Below, piece after piece: positions 1 to 5,981 of a stretch of DNA of 6,665 nucleotides. Source of the DNA: Streptosporangiaceae bacterium. GTDB lineage: Bacteria; Actinomycetota; Actinomycetes; Streptosporangiales; Streptosporangiaceae. Position numbers and translations under genes: made by a program. The notes under the pieces are model-generated. The model was not told the DNA's origin. It did not search any database and worked only from the letters and a program-made list of their open reading frames with translations. Location of the stretch: positions 1 through 6,665 of the forward strand of contig JASIGS010000487.1 of assembly GCA_030052355.1 (NCBI GenBank). The letters are read 5' to 3'. Numbering within the stretch: position 1 is the first letter of the stretch; the number at the start of each line of letters is the position of its first letter.

Positions 1-59
1 GCCGCAATCATGAACGGCACACTGATGAGATCGCCGACGGCGGCGACGGCCAGCATCAC
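1..59 (-). CDS. Possible start of a membrane-protein gene, cut by the left edge
   Basis: Read on the minus strand from GTG at 59-57 (ATG at 56-54 is the next codon), the frame gives a hydrophobic stretch, VMLAVAAVGDLISVPFMIAA, and stays open to the window edge. It resembles the first transmembrane helix of an integral membrane protein, but only about 19 codons are visible and no family can be assigned. The frame is also open upstream as far as the transporter stop codon. An earlier ATG at 131-129 falls inside the loop of the terminator hairpin and is a poor candidate. No convincing ribosome binding site is seen, so this may be a chance open frame. Confidence 0.3.
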   Translation of the reverse strand, partial: MMLAVAAVGDLISVPFMIA

Positions 60-116
60 GACGGTCAGTCGGCGTACAGGTGTAGGTCCCCGACTCTGGC
101 TGAGGCTCAGGGCTGA

Positions 117-150
117 GGCCGGCGGCCACATCTGCGTGTGGCCGCCGGCC
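117..150 (-). terminator. Strong GC-rich hairpin terminator after the MFS transporter gene
   Basis: Bases 117-130 and 137-150 are perfect reverse complements (GGCCGGCGGCCACA and TGTGGCCGCCGGCC), giving a 14-bp stem with a 6-base loop. On the minus strand the stem begins five bases after the transporter stop codon (158-156), the usual position of an intrinsic terminator. No T-run follows on either strand. Terminators without a U-tract are common in actinobacteria. The perfect stem makes transcription termination or 3'-end protection likely, though termination itself is inferred. Confidence 0.75.
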
Positions 151-155
151 CCTGG

Positions 156-1715
156 TTACGACGCTTGCGCCGGTGCCTCGGCGGGTGCAGCACGCAAGCT
201 GCTCGAGAGCGGGCGCCAGCCGGGCAGTCTTCTCGCACCGGCCGCAACTCCGAACGCCACGAGTACCTGCACGGCGAGCACCGCGACGAACCCGGTCCGC
301 ACCCCGACTCCGTCGCCGGCCAGCGTCAGGAACAAGCTGCCGAGTGTCGCGACGCCGAGCGCGAGCGCGGCCTGCTGCGTGGTCGTGAGCACGCCGCTGC
401 CCGCCCCGGCCTCGGCCGGCGGCACGTCGGACAGCACCACGCCGAACAGCGGGCTCATGACCAGCCCCTGCCCGAACCCCGCCACGACGAGGCCGGGCAG
501 CAGCGCGGCCAGCGACAGATGCGGCCAGGCGAGGTAGACAGTGACTCCTGCGATGACAAGCCCGGCCGCTTGCAGCAGGGCCCCGGCGGCGAGCACCCTG
601 GCGCCGAACCTGGCCAGCAGCCTGGACGTGGACAGTGACGCCACCAGGAAAGCTATGCCCATCGGCACCAGCACCGCGCCCGCCGCTAGCGCGCTGTCGT
701 GCAGCCCTTGCTGCGCCAGCAGCGCATAGCAGAACATGAACGCGCCGAACCCGGCGAAGAAGGGAGCCGCGAGCATCAGCCCGCGGCGCATGCTCGCGTG
801 CCGCAGCAGCGACGGCGGCACCAGCGGCGTGCGGCCGGCCCGCTCGGACCTGACCTCGACGGCGCCGCACGCCGCCGCGAACACCGGAGCCAAGACCAGC
901 AGCGCGATAGTCCAGGCCGGCCAGCCCAGCGAGCGGCCTTCGGTCAGCGGGATCAGCAGCGCCAGGACGGTCATGCCGAGCAGAACTGTGCCGGGTCCGT
1001 CGATGGGTGCCGGGTTGCCGTGCCGGGTGTCCGGGACGTAGCGGTTGGCCACGATCAGGCCGACGATCCCGATCGGCACGTTCACCAGGAAGATCGGCCG
1101 CCAGCCAAGGCCGTCGATGTTGGCGGAGACGAGCAGGCCGCCGAGAAGCTGGCCGAGCACGGCGGCCAGGCCGCCGGTTGCGCCGTAACGGCCGAGCGCC
1201 CGGGCGCGGCGCTCGCCGGTGGTCGCGGCCTGGATGGTGGCGAGCACCTGCGGGACCATCATGGCCGCGGACGCGCCCTGGGCCACCCGGCAGATCACGA
1301 GTACCAGCGCAGTCGGCGCCAGTCCGCAGGCCAGTGACGTGAGGGTGAAGGCCGCCATGCCGGCCAGGAACAGCCGCTTGCGGCCGATGCTGTCGCCCAG
1401 CCGGCCGCCCAGTACCAGCAAGAGCGCATAGGCGCTTGCGTAGCCGGAGACCACGAGCTCGAGCAGCGCCTGACTGGCGTGCAGGTCGGCGTCGATCGTG
1501 GGCAGCGCCACGTTAACGATGAAGAAGTCGACCATGGCGAGCAGCACGCCGACCAGGACGACGGTGATGCCGGCTCCGGTCAGCTGGGCTTCACCCTGGG
1601 TGCCCGGCCGTCCTGCCGGGATCGGAGCCTGCGGTGTCCGCAGCGCCGGCTCAGCCACGGTCACGGCCGCTGCCGGCTGCTGGACAGGCTCAGTTGTGTT
1701 CAGTGAGGTTGGCAT
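156..1715 (-). CDS. MFS efflux transporter, DHA2 (EmrB/QacA-like, 14-TM) family
   Basis: A 519-aa multi-pass inner-membrane protein of the drug:H+ antiporter-2 type, predicted to export small hydrophobic compounds using the proton gradient; the substrate cannot be told from sequence. Residues 1-45 are a Pro/Ala-rich cytoplasmic tail. TM1 carries the DHA2 motif DFFIVNVALPTI (63-74). Motif A, GGRLGDSIGRKRLF, lies at 103-116, and motif B with R143, Q146 and G147 at 143-151. Motif C reads GQLLGG at 188-193, with Gln where GP is usual. A late signature, SGVLTTTQQAALALG, is at 440-454. The length fits 14-TM members. The ATG at 1715 is chosen because a good promoter lies about 45 bases upstream; the Shine-Dalgarno is weak. 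The gene diverges from an XRE regulator, its probable controller, and ends at a strong hairpin. Confidence 0.92.
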   Translation of the reverse strand: MPTSLNTTEPVQQPAAAVTVAEPALRTPQAPIPAGRPGTQGEAQLTGAGITVVLVGVLLAMVDFFIVNVALPTIDADLHASQALLELVVSGYASAYALLLVLGGRLGDSIGRKRLFLAGMAAFTLTSLACGLAPTALVLVICRVAQGASAAMMVPQVLATIQAATTGERRARALGRYGATGGLAAVLGQLLGGLLVSANIDGLGWRPIFLVNVPIGIVGLIVANRYVPDTRHGNPAPIDGPGTVLLGMTVLALLIPLTEGRSLGWPAWTIALLVLAPVFAAACGAVEVRSERAGRTPLVPPSLLRHASMRRGLMLAAPFFAGFGAFMFCYALLAQQGLHDSALAAGAVLVPMGIAFLVASLSTSRLLARFGARVLAAGALLQAAGLVIAGVTVYLAWPHLSLAALLPGLVVAGFGQGLVMSPLFGVVLSDVPPAEAGAGSGVLTTTQQAALALGVATLGSLFLTLAGDGVGVRTGFVAVLAVQVLVAFGVAAGARRLPGWRPLSSSLRAAPAEAPAQAS

Positions 1716-1737
1716 GTAGCCAGCGTCGCCGAAAAAG

Positions 1738-1766
1738 TTAGCCAGGTACTAGAGCCTGTTTATACT
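1738..1766 (+). promoter_or_regulatory. Candidate distal promoter for the XRE regulator, face to face with the MFS promoter
   Basis: The -10-like box TATACT (1761-1766) lies 17 bases after a weak -35-like TTAGCC (1738-1743, three of six consensus bases). The -10 boxes of the two opposing promoters share bases 1761-1764, so RNA polymerase could not occupy both at once. This would leave a leader of about 45 bases before the ATG at 1818. Confidence 0.35.
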
Positions 1767-1785
1767 GGTACTGGTGCTACCTGGC
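1741..1785. promoter_or_regulatory. Inverted repeat spanning the divergent promoters, candidate operator
   Basis: GCCAGGTA at 1741-1748 is the exact reverse complement of TACCTGGC at 1778-1785, an 8-bp perfect inverted repeat whose arm centres are 37 bp apart. It brackets the -10 boxes of both promoters and overlaps the MFS -35 box. The likely ligand is the adjacent XRE regulator acting as a dimer; this is an inference from position. Confidence 0.45.
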
Positions 1786-1787
1786 AA
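1759..1787 (-). promoter_or_regulatory. Sigma70-type promoter for the MFS transporter
   Basis: On the minus strand a -35 box TTGCCA (1787-1782; five of six consensus bases) and a -10 box TATAAA (1764-1759; five of six) are separated by 17 bases. Transcription would begin near 1752, leaving a leader of about 37 bases before the ATG at 1715. The -35 box overlaps the right arm of the inverted repeat 1741-1785, and the left arm lies just downstream of the expected start point, so a protein bound there would block this promoter. It is predicted from sequence only. Confidence 0.6.
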
Positions 1788-1810
1788 CAGCACCGGACCT
1801 GAGGCATACT
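1781..1810 (+). promoter_or_regulatory. Candidate proximal promoter giving a leaderless regulator transcript
   Basis: CATACT (1805-1810) is a four-of-six -10 box lying 18 bases after CTGGCA (1781-1786), a four-of-six -35 box. Transcription would start at about 1817-1818, which is the A of the regulator's ATG, giving a leaderless mRNA. Leaderless messages are common in actinobacteria, and the lack of a well-placed Shine-Dalgarno (the nearest GAGG, 1801-1804, is 13 bases away) fits this reading. Confidence 0.35.
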
Positions 1811-1817
1811 GGTACCC

Positions 1818-2738
1818 ATGAGTGATCAGACCTTGGCCACGGTAGCGGCGATGCCCGCTCCGGTCGACTCAATTTCACCCGGTGCGGCCTCGGTCAGGCG
1901 GCGCGAACTCGGCGGCTTCCTGCGCAGCAGGCGTGAGCGGATCGCTCCGGAGGAGGTCGGCTTGCCGCCCGCGCCGCGGCGCCGCACGCCTGGCCTGCGC
2001 CGGGAGGAGGTCGCCACGCTCGCCGGGGTCGGTGTCACCTGGTACACCTGGCTGGAGCAGGGCCGCGACATCAACGCCTCACCGCAGGTGCTCGACGCGG
2101 TCGCGCGCACGCTGCTGCTCGACCCGCACGAGCGCGATCACCTGTTCCGGCTCGCCGACGCCCCGGACGGCAACGGCGCAGCCGACTGCATCTCGGTGCC
2201 GCCAACCGCCCAGCTGCTGATCGACAAGCTGGAGCCGTTCCCCGCGTGCATCAGAAACGCGCGCCACGACATCCTCGCCTACAACGGGGCATTCGACCGC
2301 CTCATGGGCCCGCTGGCCGGTGTCCCGTTCGAGGAGCGCAACTCGCTGTGGCGGATGTTCACGGTGCCGAGCTGCCGGGCCGCGACGCTTGACTGGGAGG
2401 AAGCGACACGGCGGATGGTGGCCGAGTACCGCGCCGCGATGGCCGAGCACGTCGCCGAGCCGGCCTGGAAGTGCCTGGTCTCGCGGCTGAGCAAGGCGTC
2501 ACCGGAGTTCGCCGAGCTGTGGCAGCGGCACGAGGTCGCGCAGCCGGAGAACCTCACGAAGCGGTTCCTGCACCCAGAAGTCGGCCTGCTGAAGATGAAC
2601 TACACCCACCTGTGGCTCGGCCAGCGCCTCGGCACGCGCATGACGACCTACACCCCCGCCGACCTCCAGACAGAGGAGCGGCTTATCGAACTCCAGCGCC
2701 GGGCCGGGGCACGCCAGCCTGCAGCAGCGGCGCGCTGA
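1818..2738 (+). CDS. XRE-family transcriptional regulator with MmyB-like ligand-binding domain
   Basis: A 306-aa cytoplasmic DNA-binding protein. Residues about 28-112 form the helix-turn-helix domain, with the characteristic run TPGLRREEVATLAGVGVTWY at 57-76 followed by W78, E80 and Q81. Residues about 128-295 match the MmyB-like ligand-binding domain usual in this actinobacterial family, including DILAYNGAFDRLMG (151-164), NSLWRMF (175-181) and a C-terminal LQTEERLIELQRR (283-295). The ligand is unknown. The gene is divergent from an MFS exporter and most likely controls it and itself. The ATG at 1818 is chosen for the promoter position; M12 (1851) is a possible later start, as the first 25 residues are low-complexity. 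The gene ends 23 bases from the converging PCu(A)C-like gene. Confidence 0.92.
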   Translation: MSDQTLATVAAMPAPVDSISPGAASVRRRELGGFLRSRRERIAPEEVGLPPAPRRRTPGLRREEVATLAGVGVTWYTWLEQGRDINASPQVLDAVARTLLLDPHERDHLFRLADAPDGNGAADCISVPPTAQLLIDKLEPFPACIRNARHDILAYNGAFDRLMGPLAGVPFEERNSLWRMFTVPSCRAATLDWEEATRRMVAEYRAAMAEHVAEPAWKCLVSRLSKASPEFAELWQRHEVAQPENLTKRFLHPEVGLLKMNYTHLWLGQRLGTRMTTYTPADLQTEERLIELQRRAGARQPAAAAR

Positions 2739-2761
2739 CTGGCCCGGAGCGGCCCGGCGGC
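2739..2761. other. 23-bp spacer between convergent genes
   Basis: The stop codons of the regulator (2736-2738) and the PCu(A)C-like gene (2764-2762) face each other across 23 bases. The spacer contains GGCCCGG twice, at 2741-2747 and 2751-2757, ten bases apart. The GGCC units could pair into only a short four-base stem. I see no convincing intrinsic terminator for either direction, so transcripts may overlap here. Confidence 0.5.
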
Positions 2762-3304
2762 TCAGGGCGCGCCCGGAGGAGTCACTGCAGCGGCCACGCT
2801 GATCCGGCCCGCACGGCGGAAGATGAGAGTGAGCGGGACGGTCATGTAGTTCTCGTAGGGCACTGGGTTAATCAGGACAACATCCGGGCCGAACGGGCTG
2901 AGGGTCACGCTGCCGTGAGCCGGGATGGCCAGCCCGGTCACGACGGGGCGCCGGCCATCCTTACCTGGCGGGCCGGTCAGTAGCACCCGGCTGGCGTCGG
3001 GAGTCCGCGCGGACGTCAACTCGTCTGGCTCGGCGCTGAGATTGCGGATGGTGATGTAAGTGGGCGCCGTGTGGATGGCGCTGGCTGCCTGGGCGGTAAA
3101 TGCCCGCATCGGAATGGCCGCGAAGCGGATCTCGATTCGTATCCGGGTCACGGTACCCGCACCACCGCTGATCACCCAGATCGATAGCAGCGCGATCACC
3201 AGGGCAGCGGCGACGAGCGGCGCTGCCGCTGCTCTCGCCAGCTCCGCCGGGCGGCTGTGCCGCGCGGGGGCTGCTGGGGTTGCCGTCGCATGCACAGCGG
3301 TCAC
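2762..3304 (-). CDS. Membrane-anchored PCu(A)C-fold protein lacking the copper ligands
   Basis: A 180-aa protein. Residues about 29-46 form a single hydrophobic helix (signal anchor or uncleaved signal; no lipobox Cys). Residues about 55-175 are exported and match the PCu(A)C copper-chaperone fold: an APTYITIRN strand (80-88), EPDELTSARTPDASRV (92-107), the GLAIPAHGSVTLSP strand pair (124-137) and VPLTLIFRRAGRISV (156-170). In the family, copper is held by a H(M)X10MX21HXM motif. Here the first His position is about T110, the Met position R119, and the HXM pair is D141 and V143. Only one Met (M154) and one His (H130) occur after residue 80, so classical copper binding looks lost. The GTG start at 3304 overlaps the ATPase stop as GTGA, implying translational coupling and a role alongside the copper pump. 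It could be a structural partner or have other metal or ligand specificity. Confidence 0.75.
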   Translation of the reverse strand: MTAVHATATPAAPARHSRPAELARAAAAPLVAAALVIALLSIWVISGGAGTVTRIRIEIRFAAIPMRAFTAQAASAIHTAPTYITIRNLSAEPDELTSARTPDASRVLLTGPPGKDGRRPVVTGLAIPAHGSVTLSPFGPDVVLINPVPYENYMTVPLTLIFRRAGRISVAAAVTPPGAP

Positions 3305-5604
3305 TGCCCGGTGGCCGGGTGTGGCTGCGGGCGGGCCGACAGCACGCGCGCGTGCCGAGTGCCGAACCGGCGCAAGCGGAGGCTGTTGCCGACGACGATG
3401 AGTGAGCTGGCCGACATCGCGACGCCCGCGAACAGCGGGTTGAGGTAGCCGAGCGCAGCAAGCGGGATGACGACCAGGTTGTAGCCGAACGCCCAGGCGA
3501 GATTGGCCCGGATCACCCCCAGCGTGGCGCGGGCCAGCACGACGGCGTCGGCTATGGTGACCGGGTCGCCGCTCACCAGCGAAAGATCGGCGGCGCCGAT
3601 TGCCGCATCCGTGCCGGTACCGACCGCCATGCCGAGATCGGCCTGCGCTAGCGCCGCCGCGTCGTTGACGCCGTCGCCGACCACTGCTACCCGCTCACCC
3701 GCGGCCTGCAACTGGCGGACAACGGCGGCCTTCCCATCCGGGCGAACCCCGGCAAACACGCTCTCCGGTGGGATGTCCAGTCTGGCCGCTACAGCCTGCG
3801 CAGTGCGCTCGTTGTCGCCGGTGAGCAGGACCGGCTGCAGGCCGAGCTGACGCAGGCGGATTACCGCGTCCCTCGCACCCGGTTTGATGGCGTCGGCGAC
3901 GATCAGCAGGCCGCGTACCCGCTGGTCCCAGCCCACTAGTACCGCGGAACTGCCGGCCCGCTCGGCGGCGTCGATAGCGTCCTGCAGATCCTGGCCGACG
4001 ACCAGGCCGAGCTCCGCGAATAGCTGCGGGCTTCCGGCCACGACGTCGTGGCGGCTGACTTTGCCGCGCGCGCCAGCTCCTGGCAGGCTGGCGAACTCGG
4101 TCACTGGCGGCAAGCTACCCAGGCGGGAAGCGGCCTCGCGGGCGATCGCGACGCCGATGGGATGCTCGGACGCGTCTTCCACAGCGCCGGCCAGCGCAAG
4201 GATTTCTTTCTCCTCGGTGCCAGGCTCCCCGGCACCCGCCGTCGTCACGATCTCCCGCACGTCGATTGCGCCAGTGGTGAGCGTGCCGGTCTTGTCCAGC
4301 ACAACCGTGCTGATCCGTTGCGCCGACTCCAGCGCCTGCATGCTCTTGACGAGTATCCCGAGCTCGGCGCCGCGGCCTACCCCGGCCACCAGCGCCGTGG
4401 GAGTGGCAAGTCCGAGCGCGCACGGACAGGCGACTACCAGCACCGCGATGACAGCGCTCCAGGCAGCATCGCCGGGCAGGCCGGCGCCTAGCCAGAACCC
4501 GAGCGTTGCGGTCGCGGCCCCGATGACGGCCGGCACGAAGATCGCGGCAATCCGGTCCGCGAGCCGCTGGGTCGCGGACTTGCTGGCCTGTGCACCGCTC
4601 ACCAGCCGGGTGATCTGCGACAGCATGGTGTCCGGACCGACCCGCGTCGCGCGCACAACCAGTCGGCCGCTCATGTTTATGCAGGCGCCGATCACCTCGT
4701 CGCCCGGCCCGACCTCGGCGGGCATCGACTCGCCGGTCAGGAGCGATGAGTCGACGGCGGACTGACCGTCAAGGACGACCCCGTCGGCGGCGATCTTCTC
4801 ACCCGGCCGGACCACGAACCGGTCGCCGGCGACGAGCTCGGCGACCGGCACGCGCAGCTCAGTCTCGTCGCGGAGGACGGCGACGGTCTTGGCGGCGAGT
4901 CCTGCCAGCGCTGTCAGGGCAGCGCCGGAGTGCTGCTTCGCCCGGGCTTCCAGGTAGCGCCCGGCGAGGACGGCAACGGTGACGCCCGCCGCCGCATCCA
5001 GATACAAGGTGTGCCCGTTGGCTGGCGCGAAGGTAATGGCGTAGGACATCCGCATGCCCGGCATGCCTGCGCCGCCGAAGAGCAGCGCATAGACCGACCA
5101 CCCGAATGAAGCGGTCACGCCGAGGCTGACCAGTGAGTCCATCGTCGCGGCGCCGTGGCCCAGGGCCGTCCAGGCGGCTTCGTGCAGCGGCCACGCGCCC
5201 CACGTTGCGACGATGCCCGCCAGCACCAGGCTCAGCCACTGCCAGCCAGGAAACTGCGCCGCCGGGACCATGGCCAGCAGGATCACCGCGACGGCCAGCG
5301 GCAAGCAGACGGCCAGTCGCAGCCGCAGCATCGAGGCCGCGATATCGGCCGCGGGCGACTCGTCAGGGACCACGGCAGGCCGGGCGGCGCCGTAACCCAG
5401 CGACTCGATCACGCTGATCAGCTCGTCGGGATCACGGCCACCGGTGCTGGTCACGTAGGCCCGGTCGACCGCGAAGTTGACGACAGCCGCGACGCCTTCA
5501 AGCCCGTTCAGCCGACGCTCGATCCGCGCGGCGCAGGAACCGCAGGTCATGCCGCTGATGACGAACTCGATCTGCTCCCCCGTGAGCTCGGTGGCATCGC
5601 TCAC
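3301..5604 (-). CDS. copA: Cu+-translocating P-type ATPase (P1B-1, CopA-like)
   Basis: A 767-aa integral membrane pump that hydrolyses ATP to export Cu+ (or Ag+). In order: one N-terminal HMA domain (about 11-74) with GMTCGSC at 18-24; TM1-4 (about 93-218); actuator domain with TGE at 290-292; TM6 with the metal-binding CPC at 393-395; phosphorylation motif DKTGT with D437; SEHPIG with the nucleotide-binding HP at 481-482; TGDN at 595-598; GDGVND at 643-648; TM7 with Y708-N709; TM8 with M730 and S733-S734. CPC, YN and MxxSS together are the Cu+ (P1B-1) signature. All catalytic residues are intact. The frame is open 90 codons further upstream, but that part reads the preceding small gene out of frame. 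The GTG at 5604 has GGAG nine bases before it and directly precedes the HMA domain. The gene overlaps both neighbours by GTGA. No copper regulator is adjacent in the window. Confidence 0.95.
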   Translation of the reverse strand: MSDATELTGEQIEFVISGMTCGSCAARIERRLNGLEGVAAVVNFAVDRAYVTSTGGRDPDELISVIESLGYGAARPAVVPDESPAADIAASMLRLRLAVCLPLAVAVILLAMVPAAQFPGWQWLSLVLAGIVATWGAWPLHEAAWTALGHGAATMDSLVSLGVTASFGWSVYALLFGGAGMPGMRMSYAITFAPANGHTLYLDAAAGVTVAVLAGRYLEARAKQHSGAALTALAGLAAKTVAVLRDETELRVPVAELVAGDRFVVRPGEKIAADGVVLDGQSAVDSSLLTGESMPAEVGPGDEVIGACINMSGRLVVRATRVGPDTMLSQITRLVSGAQASKSATQRLADRIAAIFVPAVIGAATATLGFWLGAGLPGDAAWSAVIAVLVVACPCALGLATPTALVAGVGRGAELGILVKSMQALESAQRISTVVLDKTGTLTTGAIDVREIVTTAGAGEPGTEEKEILALAGAVEDASEHPIGVAIAREAASRLGSLPPVTEFASLPGAGARGKVSRHDVVAGSPQLFAELGLVVGQDLQDAIDAAERAGSSAVLVGWDQRVRGLLIVADAIKPGARDAVIRLRQLGLQPVLLTGDNERTAQAVAARLDIPPESVFAGVRPDGKAAVVRQLQAAGERVAVVGDGVNDAAALAQADLGMAVGTGTDAAIGAADLSLVSGDPVTIADAVVLARATLGVIRANLAWAFGYNLVVIPLAALGYLNPLFAGVAMSASSLIVVGNSLRLRRFGTRHARVLSARPQPHPATGQ

Positions 5605-5813
5605 GGCCGGGCACTCCGGGGACGCTCGGGGTGCCCAGAATGTCCGCCCAGGTTCGTCGACGCTGCGCTGCCCATGTTCATGGATCCGCCACCGCCGCCC
5701 GACTGCGACTGACTGGTACTGACCGGGCCGAGGTGGGCGCCTACGGCGTGCGCCGCTCCGAAGATCGCGGCCAGCAGCAGCAGGAAGCCGCCGAGCTTCA
5801 GACCTACGTTCAC
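5601..5813 (-). CDS. Small membrane or exported protein with a Gly/His/Met tail, first gene of the copper operon
   Basis: A 70-aa protein. Residues about 4-25 are a hydrophobic helix (LKLGGFLLLLAAIFGAAHAV), followed by GAHLGPV. The tail is Ser/Gly-rich, with GGGGGSMNMGS at 38-48 and GGHSGHP at 56-62. His and Met residues of this kind can bind Cu+ or Cu2+ outside the membrane. The N-terminal pattern (LGGF...FGAAHAVGAHLGP) recalls the start of longer actinobacterial metal-associated exported proteins from memory, so this may be a shortened form that lost the later domain. The GTG start at 5813 is constrained by an in-frame TGA seven codons upstream. Its TGA stop overlaps the ATPase GTG (GTGA, 5604-5601), indicating a coupled operon. 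An AHA at 21-23 could be a signal-peptidase site. A copper-delivery or ATPase-accessory role is inferred from context only. Confidence 0.7.
   Translation of the reverse strand: MNVGLKLGGFLLLLAAIFGAAHAVGAHLGPVSTSQSQSGGGGGSMNMGSAASTNLGGHSGHPERPRSARP
5614..5617 (-). promoter_or_regulatory. Ribosome binding site that fixes the ATPase start
   Basis: On the minus strand GGAG (5617-5614) lies nine bases before the GTG at 5604. It sits inside the last codons of the upstream 70-aa gene. Together with the GTGA overlap at 5604-5601, it supports a start just before the HMA domain rather than the far upstream start that the open frame would allow. Confidence 0.6.
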
Positions 5814-5819
5814 CGCGCC

Positions 5820-5844
5820 CGCCAGCCATCAGGGAATGCTGGCG
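5820..5844 (-). promoter_or_regulatory. Leader hairpin just before the copper operon's first start codon
   Basis: CGCCAGC (5820-5826) and GCTGGCG (5838-5844) are perfect complements, giving a 7-bp stem and an 11-base loop. In the transcript the stem ends six bases before the GTG at 5813, so it would cover or abut the ribosome-binding region and could lower translation of the operon. The stem is short, and a regulatory role is a guess. Confidence 0.35.
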
Positions 5845-5938
5845 CCGCATCGGCGTCGTTGAAGCCGCAACCAAGCGACCAGCGAGAGTCGGCCACGATC
5901 GCGTCCCTCGATTTCTCTTGTTACGCTCGCGCCTGCCC

Positions 5939-5970
5939 TATATAAGCTACGCGCCGAGGCTGACGCGCCG
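5939..5970 (-). promoter_or_regulatory. Candidate promoter of the copper operon with upstream direct repeat
   Basis: On the minus strand TATATA (5944-5939) is the only AT-rich box in the 168-bp gap 5814-5981 and would serve as -10, with transcription starting near 5932 and a leader of about 120 bases. No good -35 box is seen at 17 bases. Instead, an 8-bp direct repeat, CGGCGCGT on the minus strand, occurs at 5970-5963 and 5956-5949, 14 bp apart, exactly where a -35 would be. A promoter lacking a -35 and flanked by repeats suggests activator dependence. No CsoR- or CueR-type operator was recognised. The rest of the gap (5845-5938) shows nothing clear. Confidence 0.4.
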
Positions 5971-5981
5971 GACGGGACCGG

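Larger units (their letters stand above)
1745..1815. repeat. Three GGTAC cores at 22- and 44-bp spacing, including a 10-bp direct repeat
   Basis: GGTAC begins at 1745, 1767 and 1811. The last two lie within identical 10-mers, ATACTGGTAC, at 1762-1771 and 1806-1815. Spacings of 22 and 44 bp put all three on roughly the same face of the helix. The copies coincide with the left arm of the inverted repeat, the overlapping -10 boxes and the proximal regulator promoter, as expected for repeated regulator-binding sites. Confidence 0.5.

Noticed and set aside
129..131. ATG at 131-129 as the start of the left-edge gene
   Set aside because: It lies in and next to the terminator stem-loop, and the residues that follow are low-complexity until the hydrophobic run near 59.
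10..1431. Several plus-strand open frames of 70-212 codons opposite the MFS gene
   Set aside because: They are antisense shadows of a clear transporter. Their translations are Arg/Ala/Pro-rich with no family signature, as expected in high-GC DNA.
2961..3461. 166-codon minus-strand frame overlapping the PCu(A)C-like gene and the ATPase 3' end
   Set aside because: It is a frame-shifted shadow of two real coding regions, Arg/Ser/Cys-rich, with no domain.
3884..4765. 293-codon plus-strand open frame opposite the ATPase
   Set aside because: It is Ser/Thr/Ala-rich low-complexity sequence produced by codon bias of the complementary ATPase gene; no motif and no start signal.
5605..5874. N-terminal 90-residue extension of the ATPase frame (start at 5874)
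   Set aside because: It is Arg-rich and unlike P-type ATPase N-termini, and it covers the 70-aa gene out of frame. A GTG with GGAG nine bases upstream sits directly before the HMA domain at 5604.
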